A stretch of DNA of 64,000 bases from Octadecabacter sp. B2R22 (GTDB lineage: Bacteria; Pseudomonadota; Alphaproteobacteria; Rhodobacterales; Rhodobacteraceae). Of this stretch, positions 1 through 9,024 are shown piece after piece. The notes below the pieces were generated by a model that searched no databases, was not told where the DNA came from, and saw nothing but the letters and a program-made list of their open reading frames with translations. Both the position numbers and the translations under genes were made by a program. Positions within the stretch are counted from its first letter, which is position 1. Each line of letters opens with the position of its first letter. Location of the stretch: positions 456,290-520,289 of the forward strand of contig NZ_JAHKQJ010000007.1 in the NCBI RefSeq assembly GCF_018861045.1. The letters run 5' to 3'.

Positions 1-2
1 TG

Positions 3-404
3 ACCTCTAATCCAGACGATGGCCCGCTTCAGGATTTCCGCTTTCACATCATTAACGGCCGCTCGGCTTTGTTACAGTTGGACGTGGGCCTTGGCACCGA
101 AGACCGTCATAACCCCGTTTATGACGAAAAGCTGAACTACATGCCCCATGAATTCCTGCGGGAAAACCTGAACGAAGTGCCGCTGCCCGAGATGACCGAG
201 GCCGCACAAGCCGCAGCGATCAAACTCGGGTCACCGTTCCAGTATTGCCGCGTTGATCTTTATGTTCAGAACAAATCAATCATTTTGGGCGAGCTGACGT
301 TCTTGCCAAATGCAGGCCGTCGCGCCGTGCAATCGGCTGAGTTGGACGAATATCTCTGTTCATTCTGGGATGGAAAGATGCCAGAAGTCACGCGGATCAC
401 CTAG
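3..404 (+). CDS. TupA-like ATP-grasp protein, C-terminal part (start outside window)
   Basis: The reading frame is open from the first bases and stops with TAG at 402-404, so only the C-terminal ~133 residues are present. The visible segment resembles the TupA-like ATP-grasp family found in polysaccharide and capsule clusters: FRFHIINGR near the left edge, YCRVDLY followed by an ILGELTF strand, and NAGRR near the end. The acidic/Asn residues in this arm normally hold the metal and ATP, but the catalytic N-terminal half is missing here so activity cannot be judged. The neighbouring sulfotransferase and glycosyltransferases, on the opposite strand, fit a surface-glycan region. The family call rests on motif memory only. 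Confidence 0.6.
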   Translation, partial: TSNPDDGPLQDFRFHIINGRSALLQLDVGLGTEDRHNPVYDEKLNYMPHEFLRENLNEVPLPEMTEAAQAAAIKLGSPFQYCRVDLYVQNKSIILGELTFLPNAGRRAVQSAELDEYLCSFWDGKMPEVTRIT

Positions 405-438
405 ATCCACGCGCCTTGCAGCGAATAAGAATAAGACG

Positions 439-466
439 ATCGCGGCCCTAGGCCGCGATTTCTTTT
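439..466 (+). terminator. Intrinsic terminator, probably bidirectional, overlapping a stop codon
   Basis: A perfect 9-bp stem (ATCGCGGCC / GGCCGCGAT) closes on a 3-nt loop CTA and is followed by TTCTTTT. It lies 35 bases after the ATP-grasp stop. The loop CTA is also the TAG stop codon of the convergent sulfotransferase, whose own transcript would end in the same hairpin. Confidence 0.75.
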
Positions 467-1275
467 GCGGGCAAACATTCGTTCACCCAGTCAGAGTTTT
501 CAGCATAGCCAAGCGCCTTCAGCGCGTCTGCGTAGCGTTCCGCATAAGGTTCGGCGATCTCGCGCGGCAGTTTGGTAACCCACTGCGCCTTTTTGCCGGA
601 TGATACATGCAACGCGACACGATCTTCACGATCATCCTTCTTGGCCAAGCCGCCAAACAAGGACAGGTCCCAATAGCTTTGCACCGCCTTGTCGATATCG
701 ATGCCATCAATGTTGAACTCTTCAAGCATCCCACGGAAGATCGCGCAGTCCGTATCCTCAATCAGGTCTTCATACTTGATGTCGGCCACACGATCATTTG
801 GCACACCATATTCATACGGCCAGTTGAGCATTTCCTGCACGGTCTTGTCGTGTTTGTTCTCCATCTCGAACATCAAACGCGCATGATCGTCGGGCAGGGC
901 GTTCAGATGGTCCTGATAGTTCTTTCCGCCCCATTCATCGCGCTTTTCACGCAGGAATTTTTCATTCCCCAGCGGCGCAATCCGGTGGTAGCGCATGCCA
1001 GACAGCAGCACATCGCGCGGGTCACGAATTATATGGATGAACCGCGAATGGCCCATCTCCAACAACTGTTGTGGAAATGAAGACGACCAATTGACGATGA
1101 TCTGCGGACCCGTTTCAGCGGCCTCCGCCAGTTTCTTGGCGCGGTAACACTGCATGAACGGCACGTTTTGGTCATTGCTGATCGCGCGCAGAACTTTGCG
1201 CATCCAAATTGTACCCGTCTTGTGGTGGGTGCCGACGCAAAGAAAGCGTGCGTCTGTTTTGGTCACAGGCGTCAT
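448..1275 (-). CDS. Sulfotransferase family protein
   Basis: A 275-residue cytoplasmic protein of the PAPS-dependent sulfotransferase superfamily. The 5'-phosphosulfate-binding loop is visible near the N-terminus (THHKTGTIWMRKVL, about residues 17-30) and the 3'-phosphate-binding segment further on (HIIRDPRDVLLSGMRYH, about residues 81-97). It would transfer a sulfonate group to a hydroxyl, most likely on a carbohydrate given the neighbours; the acceptor cannot be read from sequence. Its ATG overlaps the stop of the upstream glycosyltransferase by 4 bases, so the two are translated as a unit. The stop codon lies in the loop of a terminator hairpin. Confidence 0.8.
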   Translation of the reverse strand: MTPVTKTDARFLCVGTHHKTGTIWMRKVLRAISNDQNVPFMQCYRAKKLAEAAETGPQIIVNWSSSFPQQLLEMGHSRFIHIIRDPRDVLLSGMRYHRIAPLGNEKFLREKRDEWGGKNYQDHLNALPDDHARLMFEMENKHDKTVQEMLNWPYEYGVPNDRVADIKYEDLIEDTDCAIFRGMLEEFNIDGIDIDKAVQSYWDLSLFGGLAKKDDREDRVALHVSSGKKAQWVTKLPREIAEPYAERYADALKALGYAENSDWVNECLPAKEIAA

Positions 1276-2294
1276 GAGTCCTTGTCCTTCATCGGGGTAA
1301 AATGGCCGGTATCAATGAATGTGCGGAATTCAGGAACCGTAAGCTGGTAATCTAGGACACGCTGGGAACAATCCACACACGCGCGGGCAAGGGCGGACAG
1401 ATCGGCGTCTTTCAACCATTCATCCATTTGCGCGCGCACGCTATCTGTCGGGATCGTTGTGTCTTCATGGGTGTTGATGTCGTATTTGTCCCAATACTCC
1501 ATGTCGATGCGGTCTTTGTTCTTTGAGTTGGCTGTACCGCGCAGACGTTTGAGCAAGAAATCTTCACGCGATTTGATCGCGTAGTGGTTCACTTGCGCGA
1601 ATTCATTGGTGACGTTCTCGGAATTACCGCGCCAGCCCTTTTCAAGATATTTGTCGCCCATAGGTTTGCCTGCGGCGTTGGTCCAGGTGACCATGCCGGG
1701 CGTGACTTCAATCTTACGATCAAACTTGGGGCGGTGAACGCCGAAGTAGCTGAACTTTTCGGGGCGGAACAATGTTTTGAAGCCCCACACGAGGCCGTTT
1801 TCAGGGTCCTCAAAGCTGGACCCTTTGGTGAAACGTTCCGTGACCAGTTCCCCTTTAAACGGGTCGATGGACATTTTGGACTGCCCTTGGCTGCCCATCA
1901 GGCGCCAGTTCACAGAGATCGCGTCAGGGCTGCCGCAGGCGTCAATCAACGCATCAATACTGCGATCACCAACATGGATGTTCAGAAATTCATCCGCATC
2001 CACGATCAGCACCCAATCGGCGGATTTGACCCACTCCAACTTGTTGGCACGGCTATAGGCAGATCGCTGCGGATCCATGCGCGGACCTTGCGGGTTGTCG
2101 TAGTGTTTCACGACGCCCATCTGGTCCAAGCGGTTCAGCATCAGATTGGTGCCGTCCGTGCAATCATTTGAAAAGATGCAAAAGTCGGTGATTCCGATGG
2201 ATTTATGATAGGCCAGCCATTCCAGCAGATAGGGGCCTTCGTTCTTCATCGTTGAGACAAGAACTTTACGGCCAGTATTGGGAGCAGTGCTCAT
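1272..2294 (-). CDS. Glycosyltransferase family 2 (Glyco_tranf_2_4 type)
   Basis: A 340-residue protein of the glycosyltransferase-A fold related to the DUF23/family-92-like group. Typical features are the start LVSTMKNEGPYLLEWLAYHK (about residues 11-30), a YSNDCTDGT-like motif (FSNDCTDGT) and the metal/nucleotide-sugar motif WVLIVDADEFLNI around residue 95-107. No membrane segment is seen, so it likely acts in the cytoplasm on a surface glycan precursor. It overlaps both neighbours by 4 bases (ATGA junctions) and is a close relative of the downstream half of the operon's first gene, suggesting an internal duplication. Donor and acceptor are unknown. Confidence 0.8.
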   Translation of the reverse strand: MSTAPNTGRKVLVSTMKNEGPYLLEWLAYHKSIGITDFCIFSNDCTDGTNLMLNRLDQMGVVKHYDNPQGPRMDPQRSAYSRANKLEWVKSADWVLIVDADEFLNIHVGDRSIDALIDACGSPDAISVNWRLMGSQGQSKMSIDPFKGELVTERFTKGSSFEDPENGLVWGFKTLFRPEKFSYFGVHRPKFDRKIEVTPGMVTWTNAAGKPMGDKYLEKGWRGNSENVTNEFAQVNHYAIKSREDFLLKRLRGTANSKNKDRIDMEYWDKYDINTHEDTTIPTDSVRAQMDEWLKDADLSALARACVDCSQRVLDYQLTVPEFRTFIDTGHFTPMKDKDS

Positions 2295-4180
2295 TTGGAT
2301 GTCGCTTTCTTGGGCGCGACGGTACTTTTGGTCGCTGGTTTCTTGGCGGTCGTTTTGGCAGTGCTTGTGGTCTTTGCAGCGGTTTTCGTCGCAGACTTCT
2401 TTGCCGTCGTCGATTTTGCAGCTGCTGTTTTAGTCGTGGTGGCTTTCGCTGCTGTGGACTTGGTCGTCGTCGCCTTGGAGGCCGCAGGCTTAGCCGGTGT
2501 TTTGCGCCGCGAGGTGGTGCTTGGCTTCTTCGCAGGTGTTTTACGAGCAGCCGGTTTCTTGGCCGCTGGTTTCTTCGCTGCCGGCTTTTTCGGTGCGGGC
2601 TTCTTTGGGGCCGGTTTCTTTGCTGCCACATCAGTTGGAACTGGAACCGTATCCTGCGGGCTTTCGATTGTGGTAGACGCCTCAACCGTTGAGGCCGCGA
2701 CGATCTTGTCAATCGACGGGGCAGGTTGGTCGAGGTCGATCGTTGCAGTACTAGGGGCTTCGCTCACAGGCTTGGGTGCAGCTGCCATTGCTTTTCGCGC
2801 GGCTTCGGCCTTTGCGATAAGGCGTGCACTGGACGCGTCATTCGGGTCCGCAGCTTGGGCGGCCAATGCGATCTTTTGGGTGCGTTCATTCATCAATGGC
2901 ACGCCAAGTCCCGCCGCCGCATCGGTATTCAGAAACGGATTGTCCAGCGTGTCCCCTTTGGACGACTTATCCTTCAACTGGTGCGCATCGAGCTTCTCTT
3001 CCGCGTTTTCGCCAGCCGCTTCAAGCAACGCTTTACGCGTATCGCCCTTTTTGGCGGTCTGGGTCTGAGCGATCATCTTGGCGATCTTTTTGTCCGGAAT
3101 GCCTGCGGCTTGCAGTTCTTTGACCTTTTGCTGCCATTCTTTTGGCAGGTGCTGGACGAACAGAACCTCATCGAGCTTATCAAGCGGAACTTCGGATGCT
3201 TCTTTCAGATCCTTCAGCCATTGGTCGTATTCACCGGATGTCCGCAGCATTTCAACGCGATTAGCGTGAAATTCTAGTGCTTTGTCCTGTAGCTCGCGCA
3301 TGATCGGATCAGAAAGGATTTGCGCCATTTTCTTTTTGGTGCCGCGCGCGTGGCGGGTCACGTTCATGTGCTCTTCTTCGTTGCGATCAAACAAAGCAAA
3401 GTAGGCGGCGTTATATTTGTCTTCTTTGTTGTTTACGTTGCCCCGCACGCGGCGCAGCAAATAAGCCTCATAGGACTTAACAGCGTAATGGTTCAGTTCG
3501 GCCCATTTGTAGCCAAGTGTAGGCTTGGTAGAGCGCCAGCCTGACAGCGAAAACTCGTCAGGCATCGGATTGCCGGACCCGTTCAGCCATTTTTGATCAA
3601 ATAAAAGTTTAGCGTTTGCAGGTTCTTGCTTGGCTTTCTTAATGTGCGGACGGTGGATGCCCAGCTTAATGTCGCGGTAGGGTTTGAAGATCGTCTTCAC
3701 GCCCCAACCCTTTTTGAACATGTCAGGGGCCGCGCGGGTGTAGTTCTCGATCACCAGACCGGGGTTCCAGTCGGTGATGTCATTGGCCCCAAAGAACCGC
3801 CAGGTGATCGCCATGGCATCAGCGTCTTCATCCATCCTTTCAACAAGGTCACTGACCCAGCCGCGCCCGACCTTAACGGACAGGAATTCATCGGCATCCA
3901 TCGTCAGGATCCATTCGGAATCCATGACTTCGTCGTTCTTGGTGGCCAGCATCAGCGCGTTTGGTTGCGGCTTCTTGTCTTCGGGGACTTCGTTTTCAAA
4001 GTGCTGAACCCAACCCAATTCTTGCAGGCGGACCAACATCTTATCCGTGCCATCACCGCAGTTGTTGGTGTAAACGCAGATATTATCGAAACCGATATGT
4101 TTGTGGTAGGCGACCCATTCGACAAGTGAATGGCCTTCATCCTTCATCATAGAAAGGATGGTGTACGTATGTTTGGCCAT
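2291..4180 (-). CDS. Glycosyltransferase family 2 with lysine/alanine/proline-rich histone-H1-like tail
   Basis: A 629-residue protein in three parts. Residues 1-~290 form a Glyco_tranf_2_4 catalytic domain like that of the next gene (ILSMMKDEGHSLVEWVAYHK, YTNNCGDGT, WILTMDADEFLSV). Residues ~290-500 are helical, charged and unassigned. The last ~109 residues (521-629) consist almost entirely of K, A, P, T and S, starting with repeated KKPAP/KKPAA pentads and continuing as TTTK/AAAK repeats, as in histone H1 and bacterial HU/H1-like proteins. The tail could bind DNA, RNA, anionic polysaccharide or membrane phosphate. The stop overlaps the next start by 4 bases. The tail is an odd addition to a glycosyltransferase; the frame is continuous with no sign of a frameshift. 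Confidence 0.75.
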   Translation of the reverse strand: MAKHTYTILSMMKDEGHSLVEWVAYHKHIGFDNICVYTNNCGDGTDKMLVRLQELGWVQHFENEVPEDKKPQPNALMLATKNDEVMDSEWILTMDADEFLSVKVGRGWVSDLVERMDEDADAMAITWRFFGANDITDWNPGLVIENYTRAAPDMFKKGWGVKTIFKPYRDIKLGIHRPHIKKAKQEPANAKLLFDQKWLNGSGNPMPDEFSLSGWRSTKPTLGYKWAELNHYAVKSYEAYLLRRVRGNVNNKEDKYNAAYFALFDRNEEEHMNVTRHARGTKKKMAQILSDPIMRELQDKALEFHANRVEMLRTSGEYDQWLKDLKEASEVPLDKLDEVLFVQHLPKEWQQKVKELQAAGIPDKKIAKMIAQTQTAKKGDTRKALLEAAGENAEEKLDAHQLKDKSSKGDTLDNPFLNTDAAAGLGVPLMNERTQKIALAAQAADPNDASSARLIAKAEAARKAMAAAPKPVSEAPSTATIDLDQPAPSIDKIVAASTVEASTTIESPQDTVPVPTDVAAKKPAPKKPAPKKPAAKKPAAKKPAARKTPAKKPSTTSRRKTPAKPAASKATTTKSTAAKATTTKTAAAKSTTAKKSATKTAAKTTSTAKTTAKKPATKSTVAPKKATSK

Positions 4181-4417
4181 TAGATGCGGCCCCGCTGGTT
4201 AGAATTCACAATATACCTGCTCTCGTTGCGCAATTTCCGCGCTGGTGCCGATTTTTCCGGCCTTAAGCCGTAGCATAGCGACCTTACCCCTCAAGTCCAC
4301 TGTCGCTAAGGGGGAAACAATGCCAAATGCGACCATTTTGATGCAAACAACCTTGACGTTCGCGCTCCAACAGCTTTGTTACGGGGCAGACAAAGATTTT
4401 TACCAAAGAGGTTACAG

Positions 4418-5017
4418 ATGGCTTTCGAACTTCCAGATCTTCCCTACGCTCACGATGCACTTGCCGACAAAGGCATGTCCGCTGAAACGATGGAATACCA
4501 CCACGACCTGCACCACAACGCTTATGTCACGAACGGCAACAAGGCGATTGAAGGAACAGAATGGGCTGGCAAATCCCTCGAAGAAATCATCGTAGGCACA
4601 TATGATGCATCTGCTGTTGCGCAGAACGGCATCTTCAACAACATCTCCCAGCTTTGGAACCACAACCAGTTTTGGGAAATGATGGGCCCGGGCGCGTCTC
4701 CCATGCCATCCGAGCTGGAAGCAGCCATCAAAGAGAGCTTTGGCTCCGTTGATGATTTCAAATCCCAGTTTTCCGCAGCAGGCGCGGGCCAGTTCGGTTC
4801 CGGTTGGGCATGGCTTGTGAAAAACGCTGACGGGTCATTGGCTGTTACCAAGACTGAAAACGGCGTGAACCCACTGTGCTTTGGTCAGACTGCATTGCTG
4901 GGCTGTGATGTTTGGGAACATTCCTACTACATCGACTTCCGCAACGCGCGTCCTAAGTACCTCACAAACTTCCTCGACAACCTTGTGAACTGGGAAAACG
5001 TCGCATCCCGCATGTGA
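4418..5017 (+). CDS. sodB: Superoxide dismutase, Fe type
   Basis: A 199-residue Fe/Mn-family superoxide dismutase that converts superoxide to peroxide and oxygen in the cytoplasm. The start at 4418 (MAFELPDLPYAHDAL) is preceded by AAAGAGG and matches the family N-terminus; an in-frame ATG at 4376 would add a non-homologous leader. Metal ligands are visible: His in EYHHDLHHNAY (His28), His in LWNHNQFW, and Asp/His in GCDVWEHSYYIDF. The AAGAGQFGSGWAWL segment, with Gln in the position typical of Fe enzymes, argues for iron. A strong terminator follows 25 bases after the stop, so it is probably monocistronic. Confidence 0.95.
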   Translation: MAFELPDLPYAHDALADKGMSAETMEYHHDLHHNAYVTNGNKAIEGTEWAGKSLEEIIVGTYDASAVAQNGIFNNISQLWNHNQFWEMMGPGASPMPSELEAAIKESFGSVDDFKSQFSAAGAGQFGSGWAWLVKNADGSLAVTKTENGVNPLCFGQTALLGCDVWEHSYYIDFRNARPKYLTNFLDNLVNWENVASRM

Positions 5018-5042
5018 TAAGATGAAGACCAGAATAACGAAA

Positions 5043-5068
5043 GGCCCGCCCGTTTGGCGGGCCTTTTT
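5043..5068 (+). terminator. Intrinsic terminator after sodB
   Basis: Perfect 8-bp GC stem GGCCCGCC / GGCGGGCC with loop CGTTT and a run of five T (5064-5068). Confidence 0.9.
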
Positions 5069-5377
5069 GCGTTTGGAGAATGGCCGCTATATGGACAGGT
5101 TAGCTTTCGCCGCGGCTACTCTAAGGGGCGCTTTCGGGTTTTCCTATACCACCGTCCGATTGCAGAGGGAGACCAAGTATGCTCGAGCATGCCATTGGCT
5201 GTTTGACTTTGCGAACACATTGGCACGGGCAAAAGGGCAATGAAACGTTTCCATGAGATTAAGTCAGGACGTGTTTTCTATGGCTCAAAATGGCACGTTA
5301 TCGCGTTGAACCTAATCAAAAAGTTCTTTGCTAGCATACGTGACCTGATGCTCAAATACTTTGGCCTGAGCCACGCG
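5069..5377. other. Non-coding stretch between sodB terminator and PLP decarboxylase 3' end
   Basis: About 310 bases with no convincing gene. Two short open frames (5022-5243 and 5240-5599) lack recognisable composition or motifs; the second runs into the decarboxylase on the opposite strand. No repeat or RNA structure was recognised. Confidence 0.5.
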
Positions 5378-6796
5378 TTATCTGTGGCGTCGGACAGCAG
5401 CTTCAACGGCGAGGATCGCGTGACGAATATCCTCGGATGTTGTGCGATGATTGACCAAGGCCGCACGGAGACAAGCCTTACCTTTGATGACGGTCGTCGA
5501 GAACACTGCATCACCAGACAGTTGAAGCTCGGCTGCGATTTCGTTCACGTCTCCATAGGCGACATAGAAACAACAAACATTAGAAGCGACGGGAAATGAA
5601 AGGTCCAACACATCCGACGTCTCGACCAGTTCGGCCATCAACGCGGTTTGCTTGCAGTTATCAGAAATGGATGCGGAGAAGGCTTGTGTTCCGATCGATT
5701 TTATCGCGGTCCAGACCTTAAGTGCGCGAAATCCGCGCGACAGTTCCAGCCCATAATCGCAGAACCATAGATCGCCTCCTCCCAGCCCTTCTTTTTGCTG
5801 TTCAAGGTAGTTGGGGCGTGACGTAAACGTGTCAAAGTGCAGGGTGCGATCATAGATCATGCAGGCCCCGCAGTCGTAAGGAACGGACATCCATTTGTGA
5901 AAGTCACAAGAAATCGAGTTTGCCCGTTCCATCCCGTCTACAAGCTGCGCCCAAGGATGATCCGCAAGACGCGTCCAAAATCCAAAGGCGGCGTCCACGT
6001 GAAGCCAGACATCTTGATCCGCACAAAAATCCGCAATCTCGTTCAAATTGTCAAATGAACCTGTGTTAACCGAGCCCGCTGTGCCAATCACCGCCAAAGG
6101 AACGCGACCCACGGATCTGTCTTCTTCAACAGCGCGTTTCAATGACGCAATATCCATTTTCATATCATCGTCAGTATCGACAACATGGATTGAATTTGTC
6201 CCGTAACCCATGGCCTCAAGCGCCTTACCGATACACGAATGGGTCCCCCGGCGCACATAGACGGCAACCCTTGGGAGCTCCTGAATGCCGGTCTTTCGAA
6301 CATCATGACCAAATCGATGATTGCGCGCTGCGGTCAAGGCTAAGATCGTCGCTTGCGACGTGCCGGTTGTCAGTATGGCAGATGCGTTCTCGGGCAATCC
6401 CGAAACTCCAAGTAGCCAATCCAACGTGGCCCGCTCGACCTCGATAGCACCATGATCGCGGCCACCGCAGTTGCTGTTCATTGTGGCGGCAACCAACTCG
6501 GCCCCAACAGAAACGGGCAGTCCGGCCCCATGCACCCAACCAAAGAAACGTGGATGCGTGTTGCCTGTTGCGTAGGGCATGATGTCGTCGGTCAGCTGCG
6601 CGAATGCCTGTTTAGGGCCGACGCCAATGGCCTCGGGTGTCAAGGAGAGGCAGGTCGCAAGATTGTCGGGCTTAGGTTGCCACGGAAAATCTCTCGCGCT
6701 TTTCATTCGCGTTAAGCACTGATCCATCAACTTGTGCATCTCAAGGCTGAAATCATCCCAGTCATTCGGGTCCAGATGTGTTCCTTCTGAAGTCAT
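5378..6796 (-). CDS. Pyridoxal-phosphate-dependent group II decarboxylase (aromatic amino acid decarboxylase-like)
   Basis: A 472-residue fold-type-I PLP enzyme of the DDC/glutamate decarboxylase group. The PLP-binding lysine sits in SCDFHKWMSVPYDCG (about residue 291); the Asp that pairs with the pyridine nitrogen is in WLHVDAAFGFW; the substrate/PLP entrance motif THPRFFGWVHG is near residue 79-90. Such enzymes remove CO2 from aromatic or acidic amino acids; the exact substrate is not predictable. The 5' flank of ~255 bases to the next gene holds its promoter region. It stands alone, with no obvious pathway partners nearby. Confidence 0.8.
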   Translation of the reverse strand: MTSEGTHLDPNDWDDFSLEMHKLMDQCLTRMKSARDFPWQPKPDNLATCLSLTPEAIGVGPKQAFAQLTDDIMPYATGNTHPRFFGWVHGAGLPVSVGAELVAATMNSNCGGRDHGAIEVERATLDWLLGVSGLPENASAILTTGTSQATILALTAARNHRFGHDVRKTGIQELPRVAVYVRRGTHSCIGKALEAMGYGTNSIHVVDTDDDMKMDIASLKRAVEEDRSVGRVPLAVIGTAGSVNTGSFDNLNEIADFCADQDVWLHVDAAFGFWTRLADHPWAQLVDGMERANSISCDFHKWMSVPYDCGACMIYDRTLHFDTFTSRPNYLEQQKEGLGGGDLWFCDYGLELSRGFRALKVWTAIKSIGTQAFSASISDNCKQTALMAELVETSDVLDLSFPVASNVCCFYVAYGDVNEIAAELQLSGDAVFSTTVIKGKACLRAALVNHRTTSEDIRHAILAVEAAVRRHR

Positions 6797-7051
6797 AGCA
6801 AGATCCCTTTTTTGACGGATGGTCTTGAGGGGCTTTAGGGCATCACGGGTCTGAGATTCAAGCCGCTTTAGGGTTAAGGTCTTCCAATAGCATGCTTCGA
6901 TTTAATCTGCTGCACACCTTAATGAAAAACCGCTTTTCTCTGGAAGGCTGTCTCCATAAGAGCGGACTTTGGTGCAGACCACAGCATCCATCACAATGGG
7001 CTCAAAGCTGCCGTTCGCTGCGGTTGGCTTGGGGCGCTTATGTCACGCGCC
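6797..7051. other. Intergenic region between decarboxylase and LOG genes
   Basis: About 255 bases holding the upstream region of the decarboxylase and the 3' flank of the LOG gene (both minus strand). A weak inverted repeat around the LOG stop (GTCACGC ... GGCGTGAT, 7040-7067) may help end transcription; no gene recognised. Confidence 0.35.
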
Positions 7052-7612
7052 TTAAGGGCGGGCGTGATCAGCCAGCAACTCAGCCAAAGCGTTGACATCG
7101 GGCACAATTGTCAGGAACTCCAACAGGCTGGCATCTGCAAAACCTTGGTCGACAATTTGGTCCAGCAACGCCAGCAGGCTGTCCCAATATCCGTTGGTGT
7201 TCAGGATAAACACAGGCTTGTCGTGCAGGCCTAGCTGACGCCATGTCAGGGCCTCGAACAGTTCATCAAGGCTGCCAGCGCCGCCGGGTAAAACCACCAC
7301 GGCCTGTGCATTCATCAGCATGACCTTTTTGCGTTCGTGCATGGTCTCGGTGATGATGAAGGTCGTCAGGTCTGTCTTGCCGACTTCCCAGTCCATCAGG
7401 TGTTGGGGGATGACGCCAAACGTATCGCCGCCACCCGCCTGTGCCGCACGGGCAACGCGGCCCATAAGGCCGACGTCGCCTGCGCCATAGACCAATCTCC
7501 AGCCTTTGGCGGCCAGCATCGCGCCTACATCTTCGGCGGCTTCGGCATAGGCCGGATCAGCGCCATCGCGTGATCCACAGTAAACACAAACGGAAAAAGG
7601 TAATGCGGCCAC
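7052..7612 (-). CDS. LOG family protein (TIGR00730, putative cytokinin riboside 5'-monophosphate phosphoribohydrolase / nucleotide hydrolase)
   Basis: A 186-residue Rossmann-type protein. The family hallmark PGGxGTxxE appears as LPGGAGSLDELFE (about residues 107-119), preceded by the conserved ETMHERKKVMLMNA arginine/lysine segment (about 89-102); the N-terminus VCVYCGSRDG is typical. Plant and bacterial LOG proteins cleave ribose-5-phosphate from nucleoside monophosphates. In bacteria without cytokinin signalling the natural substrate is unclear. It is divergent from the LysM gene, with ~100 bases between starts. Confidence 0.85.
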   Translation of the reverse strand: MAALPFSVCVYCGSRDGADPAYAEAAEDVGAMLAAKGWRLVYGAGDVGLMGRVARAAQAGGGDTFGVIPQHLMDWEVGKTDLTTFIITETMHERKKVMLMNAQAVVVLPGGAGSLDELFEALTWRQLGLHDKPVFILNTNGYWDSLLALLDQIVDQGFADASLLEFLTIVPDVNALAELLADHARP

Positions 7613-7710
7613 AGAATAGCTCCAGTCACGTTTAACGGATGCTGCGCACAGCAGCTTTGACCCGTGATAGCTGCGTTGCTAGTGTCTGCCAACGGGTGGG
7701 GAGAATTTTC

Positions 7711-9024
7711 GTGCAGACTAAGACACTTTCAATTGTTGGCGGCGGGGCTGTCGTTGTTGCAATCGCAGTGGCGATCTATTTGCGGCCACTGCCGGATTTG
7801 GCCACAGCCGATCAAGACGACGTTGTGGAACAAATGCCAGTAACAGAGGTTCCCGTTGCCCAAAACAGTGCTGATCCAACCGAACAAGATGTTCAGCCGG
7901 CACCTGAGCCTGAAGTTTCTGCAACCGATGATGTGGCTGTTGAAGCCGATGATGCGGTAGTTGAAACCGATGGCGATGTCGTTGAGGTAGCGCCTGTACG
8001 CGCGCCAGAACTTACGGATCGGCGTTTCGAAGCGGACGGTAGTCTGTTGGTGTCGGGGGTGTCCGAACCAAACAAACCCGTCGCCATCTTGATTGACGGA
8101 ACGGAGTTCGTACGGGCGGATGCAGACGCGGATGGGGCCTTTGTTGTGATTGGTTTCATCGGGTATTCCGAAACCCCAAGGGTGATGGAACTCCAAAGCG
8201 ATCCTGACGGTGCTGCACGTCTCGCTGACCGCAGGTTCATTCTGGATGCAAACCCCGCACCGATAGAAACTGCGGCTGCGGATGTAACGGCAGTAGCAAC
8301 ACCGGAACCAGCGCCGGAAACGACGGATGAGACCACAAGCGAGCCCGAGCAATTTCCTGAGCCTTCAGAAGCTGAGCCTGAGCTTCCCGAACCCGCGGAG
8401 GCAGTTTTAGTCGAGGAAGACGAGCAACCCGAGACGGTCACACCCGCGGCCCCTGTGGTCTTAGCCTTAACCGAAGACGGTGTGGACGTTGTACAGCCGG
8501 CAATCGCATCTAACAGCCCGCCCGAGGTCATGTCCTCGGTCGCTTTGGATGCGATCACCTATGACCCCGACGGCGAAGTCGTGTTGCAAGGACGTGCCGT
8601 TGGGGACGGGTTCGTTCAGTTCTATGTCGACAACGCGCCCATAAGCCGTTTGCCGGTAGATGCCGATGGCGGCTGGCGCGGGGATCTGCCGGACGTTGAT
8701 ACTGGCGTATATACTTTGCGGATTGACGAATTGGACGCTCAGGGCGCTGTCGTAAGCCGCATCGAAACACCGTTCCTGCGCGAAGCCCCCGAAGACGTCG
8801 TTGAGGCCATGGCGGCGGACGTCGCAAACCCAGACTTCACGGTCGCAACGCGAACCGTGCAACCGGGGGCCACGTTATGGGCCATTGCCGAAGAACGCTA
8901 CGGCAGCGGGGTGCTATATGTGAAGGTCTTTGAGGCCAACCGAGAGAGCATCCGCGACCCGAACCTTATCTATCCGGGGCAAGTCTTTACGATGCCACGC
9001 GACGACGCGGGAAATGGAAATTGA
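7711..9024 (+). CDS. Membrane-anchored LysM domain protein
   Basis: A 437-residue protein from the GTG at 7711, which has a GGGGAG ribosome site 7 bases upstream and puts one hydrophobic segment ([19 protein letters not shown], about residues 5-23) right at the N-terminus; an in-frame upstream ATG at 7639 gives a non-hydrophobic leader and no ribosome site. The middle (about 30-300) is acidic and rich in Pro, Glu, Val and Ala, with two Ig-like segments ([20 protein letters not shown] and [20 protein letters not shown]). A LysM domain closes the protein ([14 protein letters not shown] ... [12 protein letters not shown]). Likely bound to the inner membrane and to peptidoglycan. The stop overlaps the next start (TTGA). 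Confidence 0.8.
   Translation: MQTKTLSIVGGGAVVVAIAVAIYLRPLPDLATADQDDVVEQMPVTEVPVAQNSADPTEQDVQPAPEPEVSATDDVAVEADDAVVETDGDVVEVAPVRAPELTDRRFEADGSLLVSGVSEPNKPVAILIDGTEFVRADADADGAFVVIGFIGYSETPRVMELQSDPDGAARLADRRFILDANPAPIETAAADVTAVATPEPAPETTDETTSEPEQFPEPSEAEPELPEPAEAVLVEEDEQPETVTPAAPVVLALTEDGVDVVQPAIASNSPPEVMSSVALDAITYDPDGEVVLQGRAVGDGFVQFYVDNAPISRLPVDADGGWRGDLPDVDTGVYTLRIDELDAQGAVVSRIETPFLREAPEDVVEAMAADVANPDFTVATRTVQPGATLWAIAEERYGSGVLYVKVFEANRESIRDPNLIYPGQVFTMPRDDAGNGN

Noticed and set aside
2252..3068. Long plus-strand frames rich in F, A, V, L or R and minus-strand frame rich in R/Q over the Lys-rich tail
   Set aside because: Shadows of the repetitive K/A/P codons of the glycosyltransferase; no start signal or family.
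5022..5599. Two small plus-strand ORFs after sodB
   Set aside because: No family, poor context; the second overlaps the decarboxylase gene antisense.
6797..7051. Possible small gene 6892-7095
   Set aside because: No ribosome site, no conserved composition; sits in a promoter/terminator region.
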